DNA of 64,000 nt, taken from the NCBI GenBank assembly GCA_943735955.1, contig OX030969.1, positions 6,171,935 through 6,235,934 on the forward strand. The letters are read 5' to 3'. The notes beneath the pieces were generated by a model. The model had not been told where the DNA came from and made no database searches. It saw only the letters and a program-made list of their open reading frames with translations. Position numbers and translations under genes: made by a program. The DNA comes from Piscicola geometra (Eukaryota > Annelida > Clitellata > Hirudinida > Piscicolidae). Positions 46,541 to 62,818 of the stretch are shown one piece after another (position 1 is the stretch's first letter; each line of letters opens with the position of its first letter).

Positions 46541-47880
46541 AACGAAAATATATATATAAACTAGGAAAACAATTTTTTTTAATGTAGCATTAAAAAAGTT
46601 TTTTTTAATATTCAAAGTTCAACATGACTTGAATTGTTTTACTCTTTACAATTGATTAAAAAAATAAATTTGAAAAATAGAAAAACTATTTTATAGATGC
46701 TTTTCGTTTGTCTATTAAAAAAGTTCAAACTATTTTGGAGTCAGTTTCACCATTTAAAGCTCCATTAGCCGTTGATAGTTTCGCCGTTGAGTAATATGAG
46801 ACGTAATCTTCACCGTAAACCTTGTAATCTTTACTATAAACCTTGTAATCTTTACTGTAAACACTTTAATCTTTTGTGTATACTTTTTCAAACCATTAAA
46901 TCTGATTTTCGCATTTTTTTATTTTTGTGGTTTATAGAATAGTTGTAATAAATTTGATTCAATATATAGTTTAGAAGATAATTGGCCAAATCCTAAATCT
47001 TTTTCATAAAGGTTTTAAAAATGACCACCATTTTCATTTTGTTCTCAAATATTATTAGCTTTTTTTTCTTTTACAGTAATTTTTTTCTACTTTTTTTAAA
47101 GTTTTATTTTTCATACCTATGGGAGAAATGTTTTTTCACGTAATTAAGATAGACTTTCTAAAAGCCATTTCAAAACTGTAGAAGTAACGAGTTATATAAA
47201 TTACTTTAAAAGCACATCTACTTTTTTTCCAATTAAAATTTCTTTTTTTCTCATTTTTAATTATACTTTTTTGATAAAAACAATTTTGTTTAACTGCACT
47301 TTAAAAGCTACAAAAGAAAAACAAATTGAAACCTTTCGTGGAAACGTAAAATTTAAAACTTTTAAAACTACAGGAGAATAAAAATAAATAAGTCTTCAAA
47401 AAATTTTAAAAAAAATTCTCATCAAAAACAAAAAAAAACAATAAAAAACAATAAAAACTTAGAAAAAAACGAAACTGGAAAGAAAACGGATGGTGAGACG
47501 AATGAATATTGGGAGCTGAAGGCAAGGGAGCAGTGTTTATAGTCTTCATTAAGTGAACAGTTCAACATGTTTGGTTTTTTTTCCATTTTATTTTTATTTA
47601 CATTTTTAGATAATAGTTTTTATTGAAATGTTTTTTCATAAAATTGCATTTAAAAAGCATTAAACTGTTTAATAAAAAGATTATATTTTTAATTTTAAAT
47701 TGTTTAATTTAACTTTTGAATTCAATTTCAAAACTTGAACAGGATGAATCTAATCAGCCATTTTCAAAAGTTTAAAAATAAATTTTTGTCGACGCGTTTT
47801 TTTCCTATCTGCCAGGCGCATAAGGGGCTATTTACAGTCTTCGTATAATGGTGTTGATGACCTGTCTTTTTAATAGTATA
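46541..47880. other. AT-rich non-coding DNA
   Basis: No coding or structural signal seen. Confidence 0.5.
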
Positions 47881-47885
47881 CTCTA

Positions 47886-49380
<1,495 letters not shown>

Positions 49381-50415
49381 TTATTAAATTTAGTACTTTG
49401 ACTACTACTTTTAGTACTATTCCTCTACCAATGGAAAAACTCGGTTCCTGCAATTCAGAGAAAAAGAATATTTTTTTAAAGTTTCATACTTTATATTTTA
49501 TAATTAAAAAAAATATTTTTTAATAAGTTTTCTAAAATTTATTTGAAAAAATTATTTTTTAAGTTTTGCATTTTAATTTGAGTTTCTCAGTTTTTAATCA
49601 AAAAAAATTTCTTAAATTTGTGGAAAGCTTTTAAAACGTAATCGTTTGAATATTTAAAACGCAGTTTTAAATTTCTAATTATTTTTGTTATTAAATTTAT
49701 TTTAAAAACTATTAAAATTTAATTTAAAAGTTTTTAAAATGTATTTTTTGTTCTAATGCACAATTAAAATTTCAATTACAAATGAAAAAACTTTTTAGAA
49801 ATTCTTACAATTCAGTTTAAAATTTAAAATTATTTAAACTTTAAATAATATAAACTACTAGAATTTTGTTAAAATAACAATGATAACTCAAACTACTTGA
49901 ACTCCTGGCTTCCTAATTGGGAGAAACCATTAAATTATTATCTTCTCTCCACTATTTCCGACATTTTTTAGAACCAATTTTGTTTCCATTTTCGTTCGGG
50001 TCAATGGTCTAGTTAGATGCGATAAAACTAAAACTAGTGCACTTTTAAACTTCTTTTTATTCGTTGTATTCCTTAATTTTAATTTTTATTTTTTGCTAAT
50101 AAGTCTTTGAAGTTTTAATTTAATGTTTTTCTTTAATTATTTTTTCATGATTTTTTTTAGTTTTTCATAATTTTTTTTTCAAGTTTAAATTTTTAAATAG
50201 CTTTAAAACAATTTCGCATAAAATAAAAATGCTTATACTTTGATAACTTCTTAAAATTCTCATTAACATGACATTTTTGTTCGTGTGTGTGTGTGTGTTT
50301 TTGTGTGTATTTGTGTGTTGTCGGCTTGCTTGTTTGTTTGCTTATTTAATCCACTTTCTTATCTGTCTTCATTCATCTTTTGGAACAAACATTGGTTTCG
50401 ATATTTGTCTATCCA
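49381..50415. other. AT-rich non-coding DNA
   Basis: No coding signal seen on either strand. Confidence 0.5.
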
Positions 50416-50419
50416 TTTA

Positions 50420-50715
50420 TTTATTCATCCATGCATTCATCCATGAAATCATTCATCCATCCATTCATCCATGCAATCATTCATCCATCCATTCATCCAT
50501 GCATCTATCTATGCATCCACCCATGCATCTATCCTTCCATCCATGCATCCATGCATCCATCCTTCCTTCTTCCATGCATCCATGCATCCATCCTTCCTTC
50601 TTCCTTCCATGCATCCATCCATCTTTCCTCCTTCCATCCATCCATCTTCCCTTCTTTCATCCTTCCATCCATTTTTCCTCCTTCCATCCTTTCATCCTTC
50701 CTTCCATCCATCTAC
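50420..50715. repeat. CATCC-type degenerate array
   Basis: CATCCATTCATCCATGCAT and TCCTTCCTTC units. The IHPSIHA-type ORFs over it are repeat shadows. Confidence 0.88.
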
Positions 50716-50865
50716 TGCATTAGTGGTACTTCCGTTTTTCTTTCAAGCTGGTCCATAATGCTGATTAATACAATTTATAATATGAGCAAGGTAATTGTTT
50801 TTTTTTCTCTTGTTTTTCCTATTCATTTTTAAAATTATTTAATTATCATTATCATTTTTTCTTTC

Positions 50866-50883
50866 TTTAACATCATCATCATC

Positions 50884-50914
<31 letters not shown>

Positions 50915-51032
50915 TCATCATCACCATCATCATCACCGTCATCATCGTCATCGTCATCATCACCACCATCATCATCGTCATCATCTTCACCACCATCATC
51001 ATCATCATCATCATTATCATCATCATCATCTT
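50866..51032. repeat. (ATC)n triplet array
   Basis: ATC with GTC/ACC interruptions. Confidence 0.92.
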
Positions 51033-51109
51033 ATTTTTATTCATAAACAAGAAAATATTTGCATATATTTATAGAAACAAATTATTTACGCACGGGTCAT
51101 CTGAGTGGC

Positions 51110-51430
51110 GAGGAAGGTGAGATTGGAGAGAGAGGAGAAGAGAGAGGGAAGGGGGGGAAGGGTGAGATTTGAGAGAGAGGAAAAGAGAGAGGGAAGGGGG
51201 AAGGGTGAGATTGGAGAGAGAAGAGGAGAAAGATGGAGGGGGAAGGGTTAGGTTGGAGAGAGAAGAGGAGAGAGAGGGAAGGGGAAGGGTGAGATTGGAG
51301 AGAGAGGAAGAGGAGAGAGAAAGAGGGGGAGAGTAAGATTGGAGAGAGAGGGAGGGGGAAGGAGAGAAAGAAGAAAAGAGTGAGATTGATAAGAGAAGGG
51401 AGAAGGGGGGAAAAGAGAGAGGGGGGGGGA
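51110..51430. repeat. Purine-rich repeat with a GGGTGAGATTGGAGAGAGA core
   Basis: About six diverged copies of a 40-60 bp GA-rich unit carrying the phrase GTGAGATTGGAGAGAGAGGA. It is polypurine on the + strand. Confidence 0.8.
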
Positions 51431-53060
51431 GTTATAAGTTAGAAGTTTATAACTCAAAAACAATGCTGAAAATGATGTTTGAAATCAATTACTAATATAA
51501 TAATATTACTATTATTCTATTATATTATTATTAAATCAGTTACTAGATGGATATTAGGAGAAAAGAATTTAATCATTAAATATTTAACAGCAGTTTTTTC
51601 AATTTGGGAACTTAAAAACTGAAAAATGAGAAAGGGAAGAGTGGAGGTAATTATGTACTGACGACATTAATTGACTGTCACTAACAAACCAGTCTTCCTT
51701 TCGCTAGACTTTTTCTTTTCTATTTTAAACCTCAACTAGGAAAATGTTTTTCTACGTTTTTTTTCTGAATTTTTTCAACGTTTTTGTGATTTATTTTTGT
51801 GTACAGTTGTTTCGCGTAATCGTTAGTTGTTAATTCGGTGTATTTGTTTGTTTTTGATTGTTTTTTTCTATCGTCTTTATTTATTTTTTTCTATATTTTT
51901 TCATACTTTTTCCCTTTTTTTATTGTTGTGTTTTCTTCTTTACGGCTCCACCCAACAGTAATTCAACTCGCAAACACAAACAACTACACCACTCCTGATC
52001 CACGCTGCATTCTTTAGCCCACTATTTATAACTTCAACTAAGCGACAACAACAACATCAACAACAGCATTAACTAACTCACAACAACAACAACAAAATCA
52101 AGTTAACCTGAAAAGAACTAAACACATTCTCCTAGTTTATACGACATCTAATTTATCCACCAATTTAAAAATTCATCCACCTAATCATCCTCCTATGTCA
52201 TCACATCTCGTTTATCCCTTCATTCATCCATCTTTTAATCAATCCATCTTTTCATCCATTCACCCTTTCATCCTTCTATCCACTTCCTACCCATTTATCT
52301 TTCACCCATCTAGCTTATTGGAGGTTTTTTATTTTTGCTTATTTATTTTATTAAGCCACTTACCTCCTAATTCCTCAACCGGCCTTTACGCCATTTTTTT
52401 TGGTTTTTTTTTCTACTTATCATTTGAGGAAACAATTTTTTTCTGAATGTTTTTAAAATACTTTTTTTAATATTAATTAATATTATTTTCATTAGTAACT
52501 GAATAATATTAAATTTTAATTGAATTTTTATGAATTTAAACTTTTGACTTTTTTTGAAACCATCATTTAAGAAAAAAAAGAAACCATCATTTAAGAAAAA
52601 AAAATCTTTCCAATGACGTAGATTCGAGAATTAAAGAATCATAAACTGGTTTCATTTCCATGTAAAACCTCTTAGTTTTTTTTCCAATTATTTTATTTTT
52701 CTTTTGGAAAATAAATATTTTTTGCGTCTTATAGATGGTGTTTTAAAGTAGTTTTTCACGCATTTGAAAAAGTTATCTTTTGCAAGTATTTAAAAATATG
52801 ATACTTTTTTATTTGTTAAATAAATAAAAATATATAAATCATCATCATCACTTTTTGAACAATAATAATAATGTTAATATTATTAATTCTTCCGGTTTAT
52901 TACTCTTTTTGATGAAAACCGACCTCGTTTGAATTATTCAGACCCTATTACCTGCGTCTAAATGCATTATTTAACACTTCCATTTATATTATGTTTTCAT
53001 CTTATTACTTGTATTTAGTTACATTCGTCTCATTTTTACTTTTTATTCGTTTTGTATTAT
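51431..53060. other. AT-rich non-coding DNA
   Basis: No coding signal. A short ATCC patch lies at 52200-52310. Confidence 0.5.
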
Positions 53061-53062
53061 TA

Positions 53063-53865
<803 letters not shown>

Positions 53866-54287
53866 TATTTAAACCAGGCTGCCGACAAGGAATAGATTTT
53901 TTTGTTTGCTCAGCGTCTTGATGGAATTCTGCCTTTTATATTCTTATTGCATTATTATTTATTTTATAAATTAATTTTATTTTTTCCAGAAAAAATGATT
54001 TTCATCTTAATTTTAATCTTAATTTTTCTTTTTGTTTCAATGAAATGTTTTTTCTTTGTTCCACACGAACTTTAAATACTTTAAATTTCAGCATCTTCAT
54101 CGAGTAAAACATATTAATCGTTGTTTTTACTAATAAAAAAATAAATTTAAAAAACAACACACTTGAAAAAAAAATATTTTTTAATTACTTTATTTTTTTC
54201 TAATCATTTTATATTTCTATATATTTACTTTTCAGATAAAAGACTATGCAAACATAATTATACAAAGCATTTCTATGCCTTTATTAT

Positions 54288-54337
54288 TCATCATCAACAT
54301 CACCATCATCACCATCATCATCATCATCATCCTCATC

Positions 54338-54419
<82 letters not shown>

Positions 54420-54435
54420 GCGCCATCATCATCAT
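54288..54435. repeat. (CAT)n triplet array
   Basis: About 150 bp of CAT with CAC/CCT interruptions. Confidence 0.93.
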
Positions 54436-54552
54436 GAAATGCACTTTTAACAATCATTATCGGCACCACCACATGCACCTTTTAATCATCATCACAACAA
54501 TCATCAATTCCATTTGATGACAAATTACCTTTCTCACCTGAACCACACTTCT

Positions 54553-55240
54553 TCTATCCATCCATCCACACATCCAACTATCCACACATCCATCTATCCC
54601 CACATCCATCCATTCATCCATCCATCCATTCATCCATCCAGCCATTCATCCATCCAGTCATCCATCCATCTATCCATCCATTCATCCATCCATCCATTCA
54701 TCCATCCATCCATTCATTCATCCATTCATCCATCCATCCATCTGTCCATTCATCCATCCATCCATCCATTCATCCATTCATCCATCCATCCATCCATCCA
54801 TCCATCCATACATCCATGCATCCATGCATCCATTCATCCATGCATCCATTCATCCATGCATCCATTCATCCATCCATCCATTTAATCATTCCTGAATCCG
54901 TCCATTCATCTATTAAATTCTTTTTCATTTTCTCATCCATCAAGATAATCTCTGCTACTTTAATTAAGGCTTTTATCTAATAATCAATTAATTCACACAT
55001 TTAAGGAAGACATCAATCAATCTACCTGTACCTTTCCAAGCCGTCCATCTCTTCCTTTATCCATCCATCCATCCACCCATACATCCATCCATCCATCCAC
55101 CCATACATCCACCCACACATCCATCCATCCATCCACCCATTCACCCACCCACACATCCATCCATCCATCCACTCATTCACCCACCCACACATTCATCCAC
55201 CCATCCACTTACTCACCCACTCACGCATTCATCCATCCTT
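54553..55240. repeat. ATCC-type arrays
   Basis: Two blocks (54553-54885 and 55060-55240) of CATCCATCCATTCATCC and CATCCACCCATACATCC units, separated by AT-rich sequence. Confidence 0.9.
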
Positions 55241-56100
55241 TCATTAACTCATTTTTCTCATCAGTCCATCAACATCTCCTGTTTCAAATTTAATTCAATC
55301 TTTCATTCACACATTCAAGCGACCATCCATCACTCGGAATCTGCTTTTTTAATCGTTTCAAATTCAACCCTAATTTTTCGATCAGTTATCTATCCATTGA
55401 AGTCTCCATCCACCCATCTCCACCTATTTCATCTCCATTCTTGAGTTATGAAACCATATTAATCTATGAATCCTCTGTCTTTTGAGCTAATCTTTTGTTA
55501 ATCCATTAGCTTGAGTCTTTTTTATTTCAATTTTTAAAATTTAAATTAAATTAAATTATTTAATGGTTCAACCCTTCATCCTTCACTCCCTCTGTACAAG
55601 CATATATTTATTATCACCTTTACATTAAAAAAATATTGTTGAAATATAATAATTAAAATTGAGAAATGTTTAAAACACTTTTAGAGACTGAAATAAGTTA
55701 TTAATTCTTGATCAAAAGCAATCAATTGAAGTTTCCATTTCATCAATCAATTTTAAATTAACTCGAAGGTCAGAATACCTCGCCGCTGATTTTTCGTTTA
55801 ATCCGAAATTCGATCTGGAGTTTGTAATGAACTTCGCAAATGCAGTTTTAAAGAAGATTTGAAGCTACTTTAATAATTAAGTGGTATTAGATTTTTTAAA
55901 TATTTAATAAAAAAATTAATTTAGTTAAACACTATAATTTTGCTTAACAATTAATATTTAAAGTTTTTGTTTTTTCAATGAATTTATTGAAAGTCGATTA
56001 TTCAATTTTAGTCAAAAACAACATTTTATTTTTAATAATTTGAAGAAACTCTTTCTTCTCTCCAAGCCTTCTTCATTCCATCATCCGCATTTATATATGT
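55241..56100. other. AT-rich non-coding DNA
   Basis: Nothing recognised. Confidence 0.5.
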
Positions 56101-56107
56101 GCTTTGC

Positions 56108-56356
<249 letters not shown>

Positions 56357-57290
56357 ATTAAACAAACTCTAAACTCTGCTTTTTCATGCAGACATACCAA
56401 GCAAAACATACAAAAGTCTGTGTAATAAGTATTAGTTTATAATGTATAAATTAATTTTTATTATTATTTTTAAGTTATTAAATTCTATAAGTTATTTTAA
56501 AAATAGTTCTATGTTGTTTAGGCCATTTTAATTTGATTTTTCATACTTAAATTTAAAGTTTTACAACTTTTTAACGAGATTTAAACCTTAAAAAACAAAA
56601 AATGGAAAAATTCGCAACAGGTGGTTTTTTTAAATCCGTGAAAAATTTTAACGATTAAAAAACTAAAAAAACTGAAAAGATTTTAAAAACCTTATACAAT
56701 GGAATCCGTTTAAATGGGATTACTCTTCATAAAAAACTAGTTTTCTTTAGTTTTTATTTTTAATTTAATACATTTAAAATACATTTTGTCTATTCTATAT
56801 TCTCAGTTTTAGTTATTTTTAAATTCAAAAAAAATTAGTTGAAAAATAGTTTGTATTAGTTTTCAATGTATTATATATTTTTATATCATTATTTCTTTTA
56901 TTCTTTTTTCATTTTAACTCTCAAAGCAGTATTTAAAGTTTAAAATTCTTTAAAACAAAAATTTTTTTCTAATGTTTTCTCACAGATAATTTTTATTTGA
57001 TTTTTTAAAAATATTTGATACTTTATTTATATTTTTTATTCTGTAGAATTGAAATATGGTTTTTAATATGCATATTATAAACCCTTTTCATTTTGAATTA
57101 GTTAATTTTAAATAAAAAAACTTAACCTTTTTAAATTCAAAAATCTAAAAAATCAAATTTTCCACGTTTGCTCGCTTAATCCTTGTCATTCCATTCTAAT
57201 TCGCTCTACATTCGCTAATCCTTTGATTATTTCGGCAAACAGTCCAATAAATAGCTGACACCACGAAACCTACCTACTCTACACACAACA
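56357..57290. other. AT-rich non-coding DNA
   Basis: Nothing recognised. Confidence 0.5.
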
Positions 57291-57294
57291 CACG

Positions 57295-57525
<231 letters not shown>

Positions 57526-58940
57526 ATGCTTAGTTTTATGTGTGTGTACTCACGTTTACATATTTTCCAGACTCCTTTATCATATGCACCCCCTTAAACC
57601 ATTCTCCTCCTCTCTCTTTACCTCCTTCCCTTTTTATTAGTCTATAACAGCTTTTACCTTGCCCCATCTCCATCATTCCTCCCCAAATCCATTGTTCTAC
57701 ACTCATCCTACCCCATTTCTTTATTCGTTTCACCTTCCACCCATTCAAACTCCCACCATCCCTTCTTCACCCCTTCTCCCCTTTTTCCTTTTTCAATATC
57801 CCTCCTCCCCCTCACTCCATCACCACTTTTCAACAACCCACTTCTCTTTAACATTAAAAATTATGAGTATCATCATCATCACCCCCATGACTCATTTCCG
57901 GTTTATTCAATTACGTCATCAAGTTATTGCTTTGTTTTTTGTTTATATTGCGTTTTTTTTTTCTTCTTTTTTTTCCATATAACTTATGTTTCCTCAAACA
58001 AAGTTATAATGTCTTTTTTTCTGAGGCTTCCTTGTTTATGCCTTTTAACGTTTTTTTTAATCTTCATTTTTGTTTATAATGAGTTTTTCATAATAGTTCA
58101 TGCAACCAATGTTTTTTTCTGGTTTTTTTGTGACGTCACTGGCGGCTTGTTCATTTTGTCTTGTTTTTTCATTGGCTCTTCGCTATATATTCAATTAGTT
58201 GTCTTGAAAAAGCTTTTATATAATTAGTTATTTTCATCCTCATCATCATCATCATCATTATCATCATCATCATCCTTTTTATTATCATTATCATCATCAT
58301 CACCAAAATTATTCTTATTATTTTAGAATCAACATTTTTCATCACTGTTCATAATCATTTTTAGATAAAAAAAAAATAATTAATTAAATATTTATTTACT
58401 TATTTATTTACTTATATTTCTTCCGCGAAGCTACTGGAAAACTAATTTTTAACGAATTTTTTTCTTTATTTTTCTTTATTCCGGGTTAATCTTACTCAAA
58501 ATGACATGGTTCAAAGATTGAAAAAGTTTTTTTTAAAGAAATTATTGTTTTTAAAATATTAACAAATAACTCTAGAGCAAAAAGCATTTTCAAAACAAAT
58601 AAAATAAAATCATGAAAATTAAAAAAAGCAAACAAGTTTTTGTGCAATCAAAAAATTAAAAAATAGTTTTTCTTGGGAAAAACAGCAAAATTAAGACTTT
58701 TTCTTGCTAGCATAAGAGTCAATTAACCCTTCCAACTAATTTACTCACTCAAAAATACATGCATACACGCTGGATGAATGGATGCATGGAAGCATGGATA
58801 GCTGGATGAATAGATCGATGCATTAATAGATGGATGAGTAGATGGATGCATGGACGGATGCATGAATGAATGGATGCATCCATGCATGGATGAATAAATG
58901 GATAAATAGATGAATGAAGAAATAGAATAAAAAATAGAAA
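57526..58940. other. Non-coding DNA
   Basis: A pyrimidine-rich stretch (57590-57850), a short ATC array near 58235-58305, AT-rich sequence, then degenerate GGAT units (58770-58920) leading into the next array. No exon supported. Confidence 0.5.
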
Positions 58941-59299
58941 GATGGATGGATGGATGGATGGATGGATGGATGGATGGATGGATGGATGGATGGATGGATG
59001 GATGGATGGATGGATGGATGGATGGATGGATGGATGGATGGATGGATGGATGGATGGATGGATGGATGGATGGATGGATGGATGGATGGATGGATGGATG
59101 GATGGATGGATGGATGGATGGATGGATGGATGGATGGATGGATGGATGGATGGATGGATGGATGGATGGATGGATGGATGGATGGATGGATGGATGGATG
59201 GATGGATGGATGGATGGATGGATGGATGGATGGATGGATGGATGGATGGATGGATGGATGGATGGATGGATGGATGGATGGATGGATGGATGGATGGAT
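58941..59299. repeat. (GGAT)n tetranucleotide array, 359 bp
   Basis: Essentially perfect, in the same strand orientation as the array at 41535. Confidence 0.97.
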
Positions 59300-59950
59300 A
59301 CTCGGTGACTAGATGAATGGATTATCACGGGCTTGAATGGAAGAAAATTAAATCAAGTTGTTAAGTGAAAAACAAAAATAAATCTTTTTTATTTTAAAAT
59401 AAATATTTAAATAATTAATAATATATATAATTAAATATTGTTAATAAAAGCTTCATTTTTTCTGGATTTTTACTACTTATAAAATTATTAAAAACTCATT
59501 AAAAGGGAATTCAATTATAAATTTGAGCGCATTCTCAGTGTGTTGAGGACGTTCAGAGATGACTCGAGGTTCAGAGTAGAGGTCGGACATGGACGATTTT
59601 TCATTCCCGGTCCCGTCCCGTTCCCGAAATTTGTTTTCCCGTCCCGTCCCGTTCCCGATGGGACATCAGAATTTTGATTCCCGTCCCGTCCCGTTCCCGA
59701 AATTTTTTTTCCCGTCCCGTCCCGTTCCCGATGGGACATCAGAATTTTGATTCCCGTCCCGTCCCGTTCCCGAAATTTTTTTCCCGTCCCGACCCGTTCC
59801 CGAAAGCTTTTTGTTTTTTTATTCATTTTCGCTGCCGTTTTTACTGGTCCCAAACTTGCTAGTTCTAAAATTACTTAAAATTTATTATTTGAAAGTCAGA
59901 GAATATTTCTTTTAATGAAATAAAAAAACACGATTTAAAGTTCAATATTT

Positions 59951-61095
59951 ATTGAAATTAGAGACCGACCGAAATTCGGTTCGGTTTCGGTTTCGGCGCC
60001 GAAATTGCAAATTTTCTTAGTTTCGGCTATTTTTCGGTTTCGGCCGAATCTAATTTTACAATTTCGGCCATTTTTCGGTTTCGGCCGAAAATAATTTTGG
60101 AATTTCGGCTCAATTTCGGTTTCGGCCGAAATGGATCTTATATTTACCGAAAAACCGAAATTTTTTTTTATTTATGTAGTTTATCTTATATATCTGTATC
60201 CTCAATCAAACTATTAAGTTCGGATTCGATTCTCTATTAGATATCTATTAGTTATCGTGGTTGATTGATTTATCGGTGTCATCAGACTAATTATTCGAAT
60301 AACATATACAAGCATCTGGAACAACAATTATGTCTTTGATATTTAAGTAAATTGGGATACGTTCAATGATAATATTTAAAAAAACATTTGTTTAAAAAAT
60401 GTTATTCTCAAAAGTAAGTATCTGTATATCCTCAATCGAACTCGAATTATTAAGTTTGGGTTCGATTCTCATGTGATGGGAAAGTTAAATGCATCTTTGG
60501 CAATGATCCAGAGGGTCGATTTATTAAAGGTACACACACACACAAACACACACACACACATTATTCGAATAAGATATACAAGCATGTGTAATTCTAGATA
60601 TCCATGCTTTGAAAAACACTGTATATAAGTCGAAAGAACGAGAAGATTTGTCTTCGATTAATTCATTCAAAAATAAATTGTGAGAATGTCGTTGAATCCT
60701 ATTTGGAAGTTTTTTACAAAATGTCAGTCTGACCAAAGCAAAGCCTGTCAACAACAACAAAAAATTTTTGTTGAAAAACTTTTATTTTTTTGTTTAAAAA
60801 CTTTTATTTTTTTGCTTAAAATATACGCTTGTTTGGATTCACTTATTAAACTGGCATTGTCATCATTAAATACTATTTTTTCATTTTTAATAAAAGTTGG
60901 GAAAAATTTCGGTTTCGGCTTCGGTTTCGGCCGAAAATCTGATTACAATTTCGGTTTAATTTCGGTTTCGGCCGAAATTTGATATTCAATTTCGGCTTAA
61001 TTTCGGTTTCGGCCGAAAATGGGATTTTAATTTCGGCCTAATTTCGGTTTCGGCCGAAATAAAAATATCTGTTTCGGTCGGTCTCTAATTGAAAT
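59951..61095. mobile_element. Inner hAT-type element nested in the outer one
   Basis: The element runs 59959-61087 (1,129 bp). Its inverted repeat is TAGAGACCGACCGAAA, 16 bp and perfect, and the 8-bp target duplication ATTGAAAT lies at 59951-59958 and 61088-61095. Both ends carry arrays of TTTCGGTTTCGGCCGAAA (59970-60160 and 60905-61080). It is too short for a transposase and so non-autonomous. Because its duplication lies in outer-element sequence, it inserted after the outer element. Confidence 0.92.
60680..60760 (+). pseudogene. BED-finger-like start of a hAT transposase, truncated
   Basis: The frame reads SLNPIWKFFTKCQSDQSKAC, resembling the first half of the BED zinc finger at the N-terminus of hAT transposases (W..F..C....SKA.C). 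It then runs into CAA repeats and hydrophobic nonsense. It suggests the inner element is an internal-deletion derivative. The match is short. Confidence 0.4.
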
Positions 61096-61113
61096 GAAAG
61101 TATTGTTTTTGAG

Positions 61114-61302
61114 TTATTCAATCAAGTCTTTATTGCTTTTCACACGGGTTAAACCGTTAAGAGTTTTAGCTTTCAAATGAGATGATTTTGGGTCTGAAGT
61201 TAAACGTCCACATATTGAAAAATTCTGTTCACAGCGAATATAACATGCAGATACACTAAACAAAATGTTGGCTACTTCTTGTACTATTTTAAAATTGCTC
61301 AT
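61114..61302 (-). pseudogene. hAT transposase C-terminal dimerisation region fragment
   Basis: The minus-strand frame VANILFSVSACYIRCEQNFS followed by ICGRL and KTLNGLTRVKSN matches the pattern of the hAT C-terminal domain (SA..ER.FS..G). Upstream pieces at about 61,850-62,040 on the same strand look like further transposase but contain stops. The transposase of the outer element is therefore broken. Confidence 0.65.
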
Positions 61303-62604
61303 TTTACTCCAATAAAATAAAACATCTTTATAATTTTCAATTTTTTTTGGGACGTAATTGTGAATATTTGTTCAATTCATCCTCTTCTGAATTTTTTTCT
61401 TTGTTCATTATTACTAATTCTTCAATAATGTTAGAAATATGTTTTTTAACAACATTCTTATTCTCTACAACTGCAAATATAAAATCATTCGTATAATTTG
61501 ATAGTATAAAAATTTTATTATAATTTTTACGTTATAAAAACAAACATAATAGGTCTAAATAACTATCTTTTTTTTCATCGGCACTGCAGCTTGGTCTGGC
61601 TGTACAAAATAGAATTAAATTTTCTCTAATGAAAGTCTTGGTATTTATTTCTTTTCTATCCCAAACTTTTTTCTTATTATTCTTTCATACTGGGGATGTA
61701 ACAGACATGCTGTCATATGAATGAGATCAATGGCATCTTTTCTTTTGTCGAAATGATCAACTGAGCAATCATTTGGAAATTAATCATTCAAATTCAAAGT
61801 ATTAATTTATAAAATTAAAATAATATAACTGACCATTTTGATTTCATCTGAAAAGTTTTCATCATCACTCATTTGTTCTAATCTCCCTAATCTTTGGACT
61901 CATCATAACAACTTCAAATGTAGTGTTGGAGGTTTTGATATTGGCAATGGTGGCTTCGTTATACTTTTCCATTGCATTTAATACTTATTTTAAGTACGGA
62001 GTATCGATGAAATAAAGATGTCCATACTTAGAAGTTTGCTGAAAAATCATTGTTAAAGAATCCAATCCCAATAACTGTTATTCCCGTTTTTCCCGTTCCC
62101 GATTTAAAAGTTGATTCCCGTTCCCGTCTTTTCCCGTTCCCGATTTGAATGTTAATTCCCGTTCCCGTTCCCGTCCCGAAAACCTATTCCCGGTTCCCGA
62201 CTTTTCCCGTCCCGAAATTAATTTTCATTCCCGTTCCCGCGGGTACCCGGTCAGATCGGGTACCCGGTCCGACCTCTAGTTCAGAGCTAATGGGAGTTTA
62301 TAAAGGTTTTAAACGAATTTTAACTTTTTTTACAACATTTTTGCTAAATAAAATTAAAATGACAAAAATAGGATGAGAATGAAATGAAAATTCTTCATTT
62401 TTAATCTATTAATTATAATAATTTAAAAAAAATATTTCAAAAATTGATAATAAAACAGCAGTGGAGACACAAATACATGATAAGGAAGAGAGGAGTATTG
62501 AGATTCAGAGCACGTTTGCCTGCTGGTATCGATACTGCTGTGCGGCTTGGATGAGAAATTGGGATTGATTCGTGAAATTATGAATCCATCTTTTGTTGCG
62601 ATGG

Positions 62605-62818
62605 AGTGGGATGGGATGGGATGGGATGGGATGGGATGGGATGGGATGGGAAGGGATGGGATGGGATGGGATGGGATGGGATGGGATGGGATGGGATGGG
62701 ATGGGATGGGATGGGATGGGATGGGATGGGATGGGATGGGATGGGATGGGATGGGATGAGATGGGATGGGATGGGAAGGGATGGGAAGGGATGGGAAGGG
62801 ATGGGATAGAATGGGGTG
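62605..62818. repeat. (ATGGG)n pentanucleotide array
   Basis: About 42 units of GGGAT, with GGGAA variants at both ends. Confidence 0.96.

Larger units (their letters stand above)
59569..62286. mobile_element. Outer hAT-type DNA transposon, decayed
   Basis: The element runs 59577-62278 (2,702 bp). Its ends are the 12-bp inverted repeat TAGAGGTCGGAC, and the 8-bp target duplication GTTCAGAG lies at 59569-59576 and 62279-62286. A T/CAGxG end and 8-bp duplication are hAT hallmarks. Subterminal TCCCGTCCCGTTCCCGA repeats occupy about 59608-59805 and 62080-62245. Inside are a second hAT (59959-61087) and minus-strand fragments of a hAT transposase. Confidence 0.9.
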
